Counted from the stretch's first letter, positions 42,512 to 51,240 are shown. The stretch: DNA of 64,000 nucleotides from Sphingomonas sp. BK235 (GCF_004345855.1 NZ_SLXN01000008.1:62001-126000); one strand, 5' to 3'. The notes: generated from the sequence alone by a model not told the origin. Made by a program: numbers and translations.

Positions 42512-45091
42512 TCACTCCGCGGCAATCGGGAGCTGGTCGTCGGCGACGTCGCTCCACTTCTCGGGGTTGTCGGGATAGGCGACGCGCTCGATCGCCTCTT
42601 CCATCGTCAGGCCGTGGCCGAGCAGGTCATGGATGGCTGCGAAGGTGCGCGGCGAGGACGAAAAGACGGTCGCCGAATAAGGATCGAGCACGAGGCGGCC
42701 GACCGCCATCGACTCCGGCCCCTTGATGAGGACGTCGGAATATTCGACGCCGTTGCGCTTCAGCGAGCGCATGAGCGCGTCGGTGTAATCGTCCATCTCG
42801 AAGCGGTCGTGCTTCTTGAAGTCCGCAATGGTCTCGGCCTTCTGCTGCAGCACGACGAACCAGTCGCTGTTCTCGAGCGCCGCCTTGGAGCCGTCCGACT
42901 TGTAATAGTCGTTGATGCTCTGCGTAGCGGTGACGAGCGACGCACCGTACTTGCGGCAGGTGCGCGCATAGGCCTCGATGAAGTCGGCCATGGAGCCGCC
43001 CTTGAGCATCTGCCATGCCTCGTCGAGGAGCAGCGCCTTGGGCACCGAGCGATCCTCGCGGCGCATCGCCTGGCTTGCCATGAACATGATCGCGGTCAGC
43101 GCGACCGAGCGCAGCTCCTCGCGCGAGGACAGGTCCGACAGCTCGAAGACGGTGAGGTTGGCCTTGAGCTCGAACGACACGTCGCCGGTGAAGAACCGGC
43201 CATAGGTGCCGGCACTCGAGAACGGCCGCATGGCGATGCCGAGATCAGCCGCGACCGGATTGCCGGTTTCCTCGAGCGCGGCGATCACGTCGTCGATGCA
43301 GCCGCCACGCCCTTTCTCGGCCCATACCTTGTTGATCGCGCCGTCGATCAGCCCGCGCTCGGTGTCGTTGAGCTTGTCGATGTGGCGCGCCATCTGGTTC
43401 ACGATGCTTTTCAGCATCGCGAAGCAGTCCATGAGGTAGTCCTCGTCCTGCCCCGCCAACGTCGGATCGATCATGGCGAAGGGGTTGATGCAGAAGCCCG
43501 ACGCCATCGTGAACTCGACAAAGGCACCGCCCTGCAGCTTGGCGGAATGCTCGAACGAGCGGCCATCGTCGATCACGACGACCTTGGCGCCGGCACCGAC
43601 CATCGAGGCGCACAGCTCCTGCAGCGCGACCGACTTGCCCGAGCCCGACTTGCCGCACACCGCGACATTGTGGTTGCCCGCGCTGTTCTCGAACGGCGAC
43701 CAGAAGAAGGGCTGCCCGCGCCGACCGACCAGCATGAGGTGCGGCTGGTGGCCGCCCAGATACTCGCCCTGCATCGGCATGAGGCTGGCGGCGGTGGTGG
43801 TCAGCACCGTGCGCATGCGCTTCATGTTCTTGAGGTCGAAAGACAGGCCGTTGGCCATCGTCATCGGCATGGCGGCGAGCAGGCCCTGGATCTGCAGGTA
43901 GCGATCGTCGAGCAGGTCCCAGCCTGCGGCGCGGTACACCGACTTCAGCGTCCGCTCGTTGGAGTCCCCCTTGCCCTTCGGGCTGAACGACGTGACCGAG
44001 TAGAACGCCTGCACGAGCTTGCGACCCTGGCGCAGCTCGTCCTTGACGAACTTCCACTCCGCCGACTGGTCTTTCAGCTGCGGCAGCATGCGCGCCGACT
44101 TGGAGTCAGCGAGGCTGGTGGTGCGCATGAACTTGCGACCGGCGCGCTGCCCCTCGGCCTCCGCGTCGGGAAAGTCGAGGCACAGGTTGGTCGAGACCGG
44201 GCACGGCATGCGCAGCTTGTCGGCGAACATGTCGCCGATGAGCTTGGCCATGTCCCACGGTGCCCAGCGCTGCGGCAGGTTGCGCACCGAGAAGGAGCGG
44301 ACGTCGAACGTGTCGGGGTAGATCTCGCCGATCTCCGGCGCGTCATCGACCGTCTTGCCGGTCGGACGGAAGCGCTCGGTCCGCAGCAGGATGCGGTCCG
44401 GCTCGATCTTCATCTCGAGGTCGTGACGCACCGCCTGGTCCGCGATCGGATCGAACGGATTGTAGGAGATCATGTCGTCGCCCGGCGCCGTCGTTGGCGA
44501 GGTCAGATCGTCGATCCACGTGATAAGCGCCTTGGGATCCATCGGGCGCGAGTGAACGCCGATCGATTCCAGCGTCGAGGCGAGCCCCTCCATCACGGAG
44601 ACGATCTCCTCGTTGGAGACGCGGCTGGTCTCCGGCGTCGAGTAGGAGAGCGCGAGGCGATGATTGCGCATGTGAAAGGGGGCCGCGGTCGAGAGCGAGT
44701 TCCACACTCCGGCGAGCAGATAGTCGGTGCGGTGCTTCGCCATGCGCTCGTAGACGCCAGCCGCGGAGAAGCGCGGCAGATACCATTTGGAGAGCAGCTC
44801 GCTGATGCGCGGGCTCATCCAGCCATGGACCTGCAGCGCGCCCGGCGTCGGGATGCCCTCGGACAGGAACTGCGCGAGCATCTCGTGGCTCTGCTCGGTC
44901 GCGCCCATCATCGGCGTGCATTCGAGCACGAAGCCGCGCGTGCCGCTGTTATAGAAGATCTGCGTCTTGGGATCGTAGCTACGGTACGGCAGCCAGTGGA
45001 CGAACCGCGGGACCGCGGTGTCGGGGCGCCCGCCCTCGGGCTTGGCGCTATCGCCCAGGATCGTCGCCAGCAGGCCGCTCAGGAAGCTCAT
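42512..45091 (-). CDS. traC: TraC, VirB4-like conjugation ATPase
   Basis: 859 residues, same size as F TraC (875). N-terminal TraC_F_IV domain (FVHWLPYRSYDPKTQIFYNSGTRGFVLECTPMMGA) and a C-terminal RecA-like motor: Walker A GKSGSGKS near residue 480, Walker B KALLLDEAW near 685 and a C-terminal QS/arginine region (LVTATQSINDYY). It powers pilus assembly at the inner membrane. The ATG overlaps the traV stop by four bases. Confidence 0.95.
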   Translation of the reverse strand: MSFLSGLLATILGDSAKPEGGRPDTAVPRFVHWLPYRSYDPKTQIFYNSGTRGFVLECTPMMGATEQSHEMLAQFLSEGIPTPGALQVHGWMSPRISELLSKWYLPRFSAAGVYERMAKHRTDYLLAGVWNSLSTAAPFHMRNHRLALSYSTPETSRVSNEEIVSVMEGLASTLESIGVHSRPMDPKALITWIDDLTSPTTAPGDDMISYNPFDPIADQAVRHDLEMKIEPDRILLRTERFRPTGKTVDDAPEIGEIYPDTFDVRSFSVRNLPQRWAPWDMAKLIGDMFADKLRMPCPVSTNLCLDFPDAEAEGQRAGRKFMRTTSLADSKSARMLPQLKDQSAEWKFVKDELRQGRKLVQAFYSVTSFSPKGKGDSNERTLKSVYRAAGWDLLDDRYLQIQGLLAAMPMTMANGLSFDLKNMKRMRTVLTTTAASLMPMQGEYLGGHQPHLMLVGRRGQPFFWSPFENSAGNHNVAVCGKSGSGKSVALQELCASMVGAGAKVVVIDDGRSFEHSAKLQGGAFVEFTMASGFCINPFAMIDPTLAGQDEDYLMDCFAMLKSIVNQMARHIDKLNDTERGLIDGAINKVWAEKGRGGCIDDVIAALEETGNPVAADLGIAMRPFSSAGTYGRFFTGDVSFELKANLTVFELSDLSSREELRSVALTAIMFMASQAMRREDRSVPKALLLDEAWQMLKGGSMADFIEAYARTCRKYGASLVTATQSINDYYKSDGSKAALENSDWFVVLQQKAETIADFKKHDRFEMDDYTDALMRSLKRNGVEYSDVLIKGPESMAVGRLVLDPYSATVFSSSPRTFAAIHDLLGHGLTMEEAIERVAYPDNPEKWSDVADDQLPIAAE

Positions 45092-46128
45092 TGATCCACT
45101 CCGGGGAACGAGGGCGCGCGCAGCACCGGGATGACGCCGTTCGCCTTGGCCGCCTCACGCGCCTCGGGCTCGGCGCGCGCGAGACCGGCGCGGATGGCCG
45201 GGCTGGCACCGACCGCCGCAAGCGCGGTGCGCCCCGCCTGGGTGGCGTGCACCGGCACCGTGATGGCCGACGTCGCTGTTGGCGCCGTCGCCGGGCGGGT
45301 AGGCGCGGAAGGGGAAGGGACGGCAGGCGTGAGGATGCCGACCGCCTGGGTCGTGGCCGTGCGCGCCTGTGGCGCGGTTGGGGCAGGGCGCGGCGTAATA
45401 GCGCGCGAGCTGCTCGGCGCTGCGGGAACGGTGATCGGCGCACGTTGCCGATAGGCCGGCGTGGTAGAGACCGGCGTGCGGCGCGGATTGCGGGCGAGCT
45501 GGTTGGCCACCTGATCCTTGATGACACCGACCGGGTCAGCCGGCACGCGCGCCGCGGCGACTGCGGCCGCGCTCGGCATGTCGGGATCCACACCCGCGTC
45601 CGCGTCGCCGGTGATCGGAGGATCCACGCGGTCGACCGCTGCGAGGAGCGTGTCGCCACCTGCCGCACTTGCGACCTCGGCCGGCGTGGTTGCAACGGCG
45701 TTGCTGGCAAGCTCGCGCTGCCACTCGCCGCGCTGGACTACGGCATGGATCGCGGTCTGTTCGCGCAGGCGCCCCGCGGCGTCGATCTGCGCGGGGAAGA
45801 CGATGCGCAGCACGCGCTCCTGGCTGCGCGCCGGCGTGGCCGCGGCCGACTGGAAGCCGCCTGCGACGTTGCGGGCCGCAATGCTCTGGCCACCGCGATC
45901 GTCCGTCGCCGGCGCGCTGTATGGACCGGCCGGCGTAATCATGCGGTCACCGTCCTCACCTGCGATCAGCGCCAGCGCGCGATCGTCGATGGTCGAGCTC
46001 GGCGCGCAGATGCCGTCCGGCGCGATGCACGAGAAGTTGCCCTTGATGTTGCCGCCCAGCGTCGTGCAGCTGGAAAGGCTGGTGCCAGCGAGAATGAGCG
46101 CGAGCGCGCCGAGCTTGGTAGGCGTCAC
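45088..46128 (-). CDS. traV: TraV, outer-membrane lipoprotein with long Pro/Ala-rich C-terminus
   Basis: 346 residues from a GTG with GGGAG upstream, overlapping dsbC by four bases. Lipoprotein signal LILAGTSLSSC, then the TraV core TTLGGNIKGNFSCIAPDGICAPSSTIDD. F TraV is only 171 residues; here the last about 170 residues are a low-complexity Ala/Pro/Thr/Arg stretch. TraV forms, with TraK and TraB, the outer-membrane core of the channel. The extension may span peptidoglycan or carry TraB-binding elements. Confidence 0.85.
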   Translation of the reverse strand: MTPTKLGALALILAGTSLSSCTTLGGNIKGNFSCIAPDGICAPSSTIDDRALALIAGEDGDRMITPAGPYSAPATDDRGGQSIAARNVAGGFQSAAATPARSQERVLRIVFPAQIDAAGRLREQTAIHAVVQRGEWQRELASNAVATTPAEVASAAGGDTLLAAVDRVDPPITGDADAGVDPDMPSAAAVAAARVPADPVGVIKDQVANQLARNPRRTPVSTTPAYRQRAPITVPAAPSSSRAITPRPAPTAPQARTATTQAVGILTPAVPSPSAPTRPATAPTATSAITVPVHATQAGRTALAAVGASPAIRAGLARAEPEAREAAKANGVIPVLRAPSFPGVDQ

Positions 46129-46997
46129 GACCGTGCTCCCTCGATGAAGGCAGCGAGCGCCTCCTTGGGCCGGTAGCCCTCGATCATCGCGCCGTCGGAG
46201 CGAACGATGACGGGCGTGCCGGAGAGACCATGCGCGCGCGCGAACTTCTCGTTGGCATCGAGGCCCGAGGTGTCGCACGTGCCGGTGTTGCGCAGCGGCT
46301 CGCCGGCGTATGCCTGGTGCAGCGCCTCCTCACGATTCTTGGCGCAGTAGACCTGGTTGGCGAGGTCGCGGCTGCCGAGCACCGAGATCGGCCGCTCGAT
46401 CACGCGGACGTTCATCGTGCGCAGCGTGTTTGAGAGCGCGCGACAGTAGCCGCAGCGGAAGTCGCTGAAGACGGTGACCGTCTTGCCGGCCGACTTGCCC
46501 CACACGATCGCGCCGGTCGCCGGCAGGCTCGTGAGCGAGAGGTGTTGCGGCGCCGCTGGTGCCGAGGGCGGCGCGCCCGCGCCGCGCGTCAGCGGCGCCT
46601 CGTCGCTGCTGGCCGCGTTGTTGGCCTTGGCCGCTCCGCCGATCAGCGTGTCGGGATTGATCTCGAGGAGACGGGTTGCGGTCAGGTCCTGACGCGTCTC
46701 CATGTCGTAAACCCGGCCAATCATGAGGTAGCGGCCCGAGTGATCGACGTAGAAGAGATTGCTGCCGGCAGTGACCTCACAGAGGCCGTCGACGACGCCG
46801 CAGTCCACCTTGGACACATCAGTCCGCGGCAAACGCGCTTTGAGCAGCGCCGCGACCTTCTGGTTGGACGGGGACATGATGCCGAGGTCGGCCGCAGCGC
46901 CTGCGGCACCGATGCCGACGACAGCCGCGCAACCCGCGACGGTCGCGATGAAGCGAGGACGAAGACGCCAGAAGGCGATGTATTCAATTGCGGACAT
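46125..46997 (-). CDS. dsbC: DsbC-type disulfide isomerase in tra operon
   Basis: 290 residues. An N-terminal membrane signal/anchor (FIATVAGCAAVVGIGAAGAAA), the DsbC dimerisation domain (about 50-120), a Pro/Ala linker, then a thioredoxin fold with CGYC in FSDFRCGYCRALSN and the cis-Pro loop SGTPVIV. It isomerises disulfides in periplasmic Tra proteins such as TraN, TraU and TraH, which are very Cys-rich. The ATG at 46997 has GGAGGG upstream and lies in the 3' end of traB. Confidence 0.9.
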   Translation of the reverse strand: MSAIEYIAFWRLRPRFIATVAGCAAVVGIGAAGAAADLGIMSPSNQKVAALLKARLPRTDVSKVDCGVVDGLCEVTAGSNLFYVDHSGRYLMIGRVYDMETRQDLTATRLLEINPDTLIGGAAKANNAASSDEAPLTRGAGAPPSAPAAPQHLSLTSLPATGAIVWGKSAGKTVTVFSDFRCGYCRALSNTLRTMNVRVIERPISVLGSRDLANQVYCAKNREEALHQAYAGEPLRNTGTCDTSGLDANEKFARAHGLSGTPVIVRSDGAMIEGYRPKEALAAFIEGARS

Positions 46998-48327
46998 ACA
47001 CACCCTCCAGGAAGACGATCTCGACGTCGACACCGGTCGGCATCTCGATGACGGGCTGGTACTGCTCGGCGCGCTCGATCAGGTACTTGGAGACCATGTC
47101 GCCGGCCTCGCCGATGCCGTTGCCGACACCGCCCTGCGCGATGTCGCCGAGCCCGAGCTGCTGGCGCTTGCCGTTGGCGAGCACGACGTTGCCGGGTTGA
47201 AGCGCGATGTTGGTATTGGCGGCAAAGCCCCGCCCGATTCCGCCGACCAGCCCGGCGAGGAAAGCTTGGCTCACCAGCGAGCCTTCGCGACTGACGACGC
47301 GGCCGCGCACGCCCGTCTTGCCGCCGAACGCGATGAAGCCCTTCACCTCTGACTCGGCGTAGCGGCCGCCCGGCTGCGGACAGGTCATCTTCTGCAGCTT
47401 GATGTAGACCTTCTCGCTCGACAGCTCGCCGCGCGCGGCGCCGTTGATGAGGCAGCCTTGGATCTTGGTGGTGAGTAGCTTCCCGTTCTGCAGCACCGAG
47501 CGCGCCGGGCCGGTGATGCGCAGCACGACCGGAAGCGGGTCGGTCTGGCTGTTCACCCCCGCCGCGGCGTCAACACCGACGATGACCTTGGCGGTCGCGA
47601 AGCTGTTCGCGGGCAGGTAGTTGGGGCTGTCGGTATAGACCGTGCTGCCCTTGGCGATCTTGGAAGCAGTGCCGCGGTCGGTCGAGCTGAACGACACCAT
47701 CTTCACCTCGCTCAGGCGAGGGGCGGACAGGTCCGGACCGGCAGGCGGCGCACCCGCGCCGCGGCCGTACACCGCAGCGCTGCCCGGGCCGTACATCGCC
47801 TGGGGACCGGCCGGGACCGGGGGCGGAGTGGCTGAGCGCTCGTTGACCTGCCGACGCAGCTGCTCGTTCTCGGCCTGGTAGGCGGAGAGCACACGCTGGC
47901 CGTCTGCGGACATCGACTGGTTCTGCGCCCGCATGGCGTCGAGCTGCTGCGAGAGCAGGGTCACCCGCGCGTTGGTGCCGTCGACCGCCTTCAGCTGGTT
48001 TTCGGTCGACTGGAAGCGGTTCTCCGACAGCGCCATCCACTCCTGCTCGGAGAGGGTCTTGTTGGCCATGTCACTGACCGAGACCTTCACCTGCTCGGGC
48101 TTGTCGGGGTCGACCTTCTTGGCGCCGTCGTCACCGCCGAAGATCCAGAACGACGAGGCGACGAGACCCACCGCGCCGACGCCGGCGAGGAGCATGCGCT
48201 GCTTCTTCTTGGTCTCGGTGTTGCCGTCGAGCTCGGACGCGATCGGCGAGACGCCGTCACCGGCGGGAGCGGCTTCCGGGCCGTCGAGCGGCTTGCGGCT
48301 CCGCGAGAAGATGTCCTTGAGGGCCAT
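46984..48327 (-). CDS. traB: TraB, conjugation channel core protein (VirB10-like)
   Basis: 447 residues, like F TraB (475). One N-terminal membrane helix (RMLLAGVGAVGLVASSFWIF), a coiled coil (about 95-165), a Pro-rich segment, then the VirB10/TraB beta-barrel domain (IAKGSTVYTDSPNYLPANSFATAKVIVGVDA...KVYIKLQKMTCPQPGGRYAESEVKGFIAFGGKTGVRGRVVSREG). It spans from inner to outer membrane and forms the channel core with TraK and TraV. Confidence 0.94.
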   Translation of the reverse strand: MALKDIFSRSRKPLDGPEAAPAGDGVSPIASELDGNTETKKKQRMLLAGVGAVGLVASSFWIFGGDDGAKKVDPDKPEQVKVSVSDMANKTLSEQEWMALSENRFQSTENQLKAVDGTNARVTLLSQQLDAMRAQNQSMSADGQRVLSAYQAENEQLRRQVNERSATPPPVPAGPQAMYGPGSAAVYGRGAGAPPAGPDLSAPRLSEVKMVSFSSTDRGTASKIAKGSTVYTDSPNYLPANSFATAKVIVGVDAAAGVNSQTDPLPVVLRITGPARSVLQNGKLLTTKIQGCLINGAARGELSSEKVYIKLQKMTCPQPGGRYAESEVKGFIAFGGKTGVRGRVVSREGSLVSQAFLAGLVGGIGRGFAANTNIALQPGNVVLANGKRQQLGLGDIAQGGVGNGIGEAGDMVSKYLIERAEQYQPVIEMPTGVDVEIVFLEGVYVRN

Positions 48328-48330
48328 GGC

Positions 48331-49149
48331 TTAGTTTCCGTTCCGCGAGACGAGGTAGGCGGTCGTGACCCGACCCGGTGCGAGCTTGGGCTCGGCGATC
48401 GAGACGGCGAGGGCGGTTGAGGGCGCGACCTGCGCCTCGGTCAGGACCTTCTCCTGCGTGCCCTTGTTCTCGATGCGCAGCACGCGGCCGGTCAGCGCCT
48501 CGCCGCGGTACTCCGAGATCATCTGCACCTTGAGGTCGCCGACGTAGACCGGCTTCAAGGAGCGCTGGCGCAGCTCGTAGCCGTCGACCGACTTGTTGGC
48601 GTACATCGCTTGCACCAGCGACACCGCTGCATCCTCGGGCGACGAGGCGGCCGCGACCTTGGTCGGCGCTGCCTCGACCGCGTCCGCCTTGGCGATCGCG
48701 GGGTTGGAGAGGAACACCTGCACCGCCTGGTCGCCAGCGATACGGCAGGCGAACTTGTAGACGTAGCCGCGCTTGGAGGTGCCGAAGAATGACAGCGTTT
48801 GGCGGTTGAAGCCCTCCGGAACCGACAGGTAGATGTCGCCGCGGACCGGCTCGTTGACGACCGAGAAGTCGTCCGACGGGTTGCCCGTGTTGATCTTGGA
48901 CACGCCGGCGAACTCGTCGCCGACGAGGCTGATGCGGGTAAGGTCCTTGGCCGAGGCGGTGCAGGCGACCTGCGCGCCGTCCGCCACCATCAGCGTCTGG
49001 TCGCCGGCCGCGAAGGCGGGAGCCGCAAAGACGAAGACAGCGACGGCGATGAGCGCAGCGCCGGCGATGCGGCTGAGCCAGCACATCGTGCGCGAGGCGA
49101 GCATCGTGCCGAGCGCGGCGCTGCCGAAGGCGTAGAGTGAGGCGGTCAC
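48331..49149 (-). CDS. traK: TraK, periplasmic channel core protein (VirB9-like)
   Basis: 272 residues from a GTG whose GTGA overlaps the traE stop. Signal region (IAGAALIAVAVFVFAAPAFA), then ISLVGDEFAGVSKINTGNPSDDFSVVNEPVRGDIYLSVPEGF, a clear TraK N-terminal domain, and a C-terminal VirB9-like part. F TraK is 242 residues. It is a secretin-like core subunit bound by TraB and TraV. Confidence 0.9.
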   Translation of the reverse strand: MTASLYAFGSAALGTMLASRTMCWLSRIAGAALIAVAVFVFAAPAFAAGDQTLMVADGAQVACTASAKDLTRISLVGDEFAGVSKINTGNPSDDFSVVNEPVRGDIYLSVPEGFNRQTLSFFGTSKRGYVYKFACRIAGDQAVQVFLSNPAIAKADAVEAAPTKVAAASSPEDAAVSLVQAMYANKSVDGYELRQRSLKPVYVGDLKVQMISEYRGEALTGRVLRIENKGTQEKVLTEAQVAPSTALAVSIAEPKLAPGRVTTAYLVSRNGN

Positions 49150-49718
49150 AGCGCGCCTCCAAGCTTGCCCTTGGGCTGGACCATGCTGAAGCCGACGAGC
49201 TTCAGGCTCATCCCCGAATATTCCCAGTCGTAGACAAAGGTGCGCGGCTCGCTCGACACGACCTTTTGGCCGACCACGGTGCTGAGCTTGCCCGTGACGG
49301 TCGACTGCAGGTGCTTGGCGTCGATCTCCATGCCGTCGAGCGTGAAGAACTGGCTCATGCTCGAGCCGCGCTGCTCGCTGACGATCTTGAGGAGGTCGGC
49401 CTTGATGGCGCCCTGCGCTTTGGGAGAGACGATCGCGAGGACCGACTTCATCCAATAGTCGAGGCTGCCGGGCGACCGGTTGAGCGTCAGCACCGCGGTG
49501 TCGCGGGTGACCAGCTCGAGGTACTCGCGCGACACGCCGGAGCTGGAGACGGTCACCGGCGATCCGAGGACCGGCTGCAGGACGATCTCGCGGCTGCGCG
49601 TCGCGGACATGAGAAGGAGAAGCGCGACGGCGCCCGCCAGCAAAAGGGCGGTCATGCCGAGAAGATTGCGCTGGCGAAGGACGCGCTGGCTCTGCGCGTG
49701 CTGGTAGGAGAAATCCAT
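49146..49718 (-). CDS. traE: TraE, pilus assembly protein (VirB5/VirB8-like)
   Basis: 190 residues, same size as F TraE (188). One N-terminal membrane helix (LLGMTALLLAGAVALLLLM), then the TraE pattern SREYLELVTRDTAVLTLNRSPGSLDYWMKSVLAIVSPKAQGAIKADLLK. It is an inner-membrane, periplasm-facing channel protein. Starts one base after traL. Confidence 0.94.
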   Translation of the reverse strand: MDFSYQHAQSQRVLRQRNLLGMTALLLAGAVALLLLMSATRSREIVLQPVLGSPVTVSSSGVSREYLELVTRDTAVLTLNRSPGSLDYWMKSVLAIVSPKAQGAIKADLLKIVSEQRGSSMSQFFTLDGMEIDAKHLQSTVTGKLSTVVGQKVVSSEPRTFVYDWEYSGMSLKLVGFSMVQPKGKLGGAL

Positions 49719-49719
49719 G

Positions 49720-50010
49720 TCAGCCCACCATCAGTCGGAGGTAGGAAGGTGGCGTGGCCTTGAGCGACGGGAACCCGCCAGGCAGGTGCCAGTACGCCAA
49801 GTGGATCAGCCACGAAGTCGCCCGCCCCGCCTTGGCCCTCCTTAGGCCCCACCAGCCCAGGATCGCTAAGCCGATCCCGATGACGATGTGTTGGGACAGG
49901 ATCCCCCAAGTGAAGGGGATGACCATCGCGAGGAACTCGTCCAGCGTCCAAAAGCCGATGAGCTCAGGATCGTCGAGGTGCGATGGGATCACGTACTTGT
50001 CGGCTGACAT
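49720..50010 (-). CDS. traL: TraL, small pilus assembly membrane protein (VirB3-like)
   Basis: 96 residues, like F TraL (91). YVIPSHLDDPELIGFWTLDEF is the family start, followed by two hydrophobic helices (AMVIPFTWGILSQHIVIGIGLAILGWWGL) and WLIHLAYWHLPG. The ATG at 50010 has AAGGTGG upstream. It lies 59 bases after the pilin gene, with a hairpin in the gap. Confidence 0.92.
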   Translation of the reverse strand: MSADKYVIPSHLDDPELIGFWTLDEFLAMVIPFTWGILSQHIVIGIGLAILGWWGLRRAKAGRATSWLIHLAYWHLPGGFPSLKATPPSYLRLMVG

Positions 50011-50027
50011 CACGCCACCTTCAGTGA

Positions 50028-50062
50028 CGGGGCCGGCGGAGCTGCTATCTCTGCCGGCCCCG
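50028..50062 (-). promoter_or_regulatory. 10-bp perfect hairpin between traA and traL
   Basis: CGGGGCCGGC (50028-50037) and GCCGGCCCCG (50053-50062) pair exactly around 15 bases. No T-run follows on the minus strand, so it is probably not a full terminator. It sits just after the pilin stop and is suited to partial termination or to protecting the pilin mRNA 3' end, giving more TraA than channel proteins. Confidence 0.6.
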
Positions 50063-50069
50063 GGTCGAA

Positions 50070-50390
50070 TTAGATGGTTGCGGTGACCGTCGAGGTGACG
50101 ATCGGAACGCCGGTGCCGGCACCGACACCCACGCCGACCGGGATCGCGACCTGGCCGAGCGAGAAGCGGCCCGAGGCGAGACCGACGACGCCGCCCGCGA
50201 GCGACAGGACGGTGATGATCTTGCCGCCCGAACCCTCGAGGAAGCCAGTGAAGGCATCCAGCGCGGTGTTGAACGTGCCGTCGGCACCGGCGAAGGCCGG
50301 CGAGGCCATCACGACCGCGGCGGCCGCGACGCCGAGGGTCGCCAGCGCGGCCGTCTCGGCGCGACGGCCCATCTTGAGCAGGGTCTTCAT
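50070..50390 (-). CDS. traA: TraA, conjugative pilin
   Basis: 106 residues: a long signal (MKTLLKMGRRAETAALATLG and onward, ending ASPAFA), giving a mature pilin of about 72 residues starting GADGTFNTALDAFTGF, close in size to F pilin (70). Two hydrophobic helices (IITVLSLAGGVVGLASG and VAIPVGVGVGAGTGVPIVTS) are separated by a short loop with Arg (RFSLGQ), as in VirB2/TraA. It is the first gene of the operon; GGAGACTCTGTT precedes the ATG. Confidence 0.88.
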   Translation of the reverse strand: MKTLLKMGRRAETAALATLGVAAAAVVMASPAFAGADGTFNTALDAFTGFLEGSGGKIITVLSLAGGVVGLASGRFSLGQVAIPVGVGVGAGTGVPIVTSTVTATI

Positions 50391-50760
50391 AACAGAGTCT
50401 CCTTTGGCTGAGCGCATTTCAGCGCGCCCAAAGGAAGGCTGGCTCAGGATGATTCCGAGCAGCAACCGCGATCGCGGGGAACCATCCTGAACGTTAGGTT
50501 TTTTTTAAGTTCTCGTCAGTTTCTGAGCCCTCGCGCCGGCCTGCAGGTGCAGTTGTCCGATTCGGCCGGACACCTGTCCACGCCGGCCGGACAGCTGTCC
50601 GCTCCTGCCGGACACCTGTCCGGAATAGCCGGACAGCAGAGTGGGTTGTCTTCGCTAAGGCCCGAATCGGAGGCCTAGAGGCGCTTACGGCCTTGCAGTT
50701 AGAGGCGCGCGGTGGAAGAAAAGCATGAACCTCTAGCTCGCTAAATAAAGGTTCTCGATC
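50391..50760. promoter_or_regulatory. tra operon leader/promoter region
   Basis: A 370-base gap without a gene between traA (leftward) and the gene at 50761 (rightward). It holds a 12-bp palindrome CCGCGATCGCGG (50466-50477), an eight-T tract (50499-50506), a tandem 21-bp repeat array (50544-50639) and a possible rightward -10 (TAAATA) near 50742. It must contain the tra promoter. It could also hold an oriT, but no relaxase gene is at hand to support that. Confidence 0.5.
50565..50639. repeat. tandem 21-bp-period palindromic repeats (GCCGGACACCTGTCC)
   Basis: Units begin at 50565, 50586, 50607 and 50628: GCCGGACACCTGTCC, GCCGGACAGCTGTCC, GCCGGACACCTGTCC and a half unit GCCGGACAG. The period is exactly 21 bases. 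A fifth degenerate half-site (CAGTTGTCC) lies at the same phase at 50544. The core GGACA-S-CTGTCC is a perfect or near-perfect palindrome, the hallmark of a dimer-binding site repeated on one helix face. Confidence 0.85.
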
Positions 50761-51231
50761 GTGACGGCGGAGAAGGCGCTTCGATTTTCGGTATCAGAGT
50801 ATTTCTTTCGGCTGAGCACCGAGAGCGTCAGGCTTCATTCCAATAAGGTTCTTGAGTTCTGCTCGTTCGGTGAGGTTATAAATAGCCGAGCGGAAAGAGC
50901 TAACGACCTGTCGGAAAGTTACGACGCTGAGGATATGCGTGAGCATCTTCGCATCATACCCAGCGAAGGTGACATCCTATTGAACGTGACGATACTGGAA
51001 ACAAGTGCCAACTCGCTTGAGAAGGCGGCAGAGGTACTGGCTGAGGCACTCGGGCAAACGCTTGTTCTGAAGGACGCGTTATCTCTAGTCATGTTCGACT
51101 TGGTCATCGAGCGGAACGCAACGGAGTTGCTGACGAAGCTGGGCCTTACTGCTTCCGAAGCAGACGCATATCGTGTATGCCTAAAGCGAAAAAACACGAA
51201 CGTCATACCCTTTCCTCCGGAGCGGACGTAA
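50761..51231 (+). CDS. hypothetical protein, divergent from tra operon
   Basis: 156 residues from a GTG. The DNA has lower GC than the tra genes, suggesting a separate origin. Mixed helical sequence without recognised motifs; the end (NTNVIPFPPERT) resembles tails seen on many small plasmid and phage proteins. It is encoded opposite the tra operon across the 21-bp repeats, so it may act on that region. Function unknown. Confidence 0.55.
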   Translation: MTAEKALRFSVSEYFFRLSTESVRLHSNKVLEFCSFGEVINSRAERANDLSESYDAEDMREHLRIIPSEGDILLNVTILETSANSLEKAAEVLAEALGQTLVLKDALSLVMFDLVIERNATELLTKLGLTASEADAYRVCLKRKNTNVIPFPPERT

Positions 51232-51240
51232 TTTCTAAGA

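Noticed and set aside
42614..45094. An 826-codon open frame on the plus strand opposite traC
   Set aside because: It is a high-GC antisense shadow: the sequence is low in hydrophobic order, rich in Arg/His/Leu/Ala, and the other strand has a full TraC with all motifs.
50466..50506. Palindrome CCGCGATCGCGG and eight-T tract as a terminator
   Set aside because: The stem and T tract are separated by about 20 bases and no plus-strand gene ends there.
50544..50639. Possible CRISPR array
   Set aside because: Units are 15 bases with only six bases between, palindromic and regular; there are no spacers and no cas genes.
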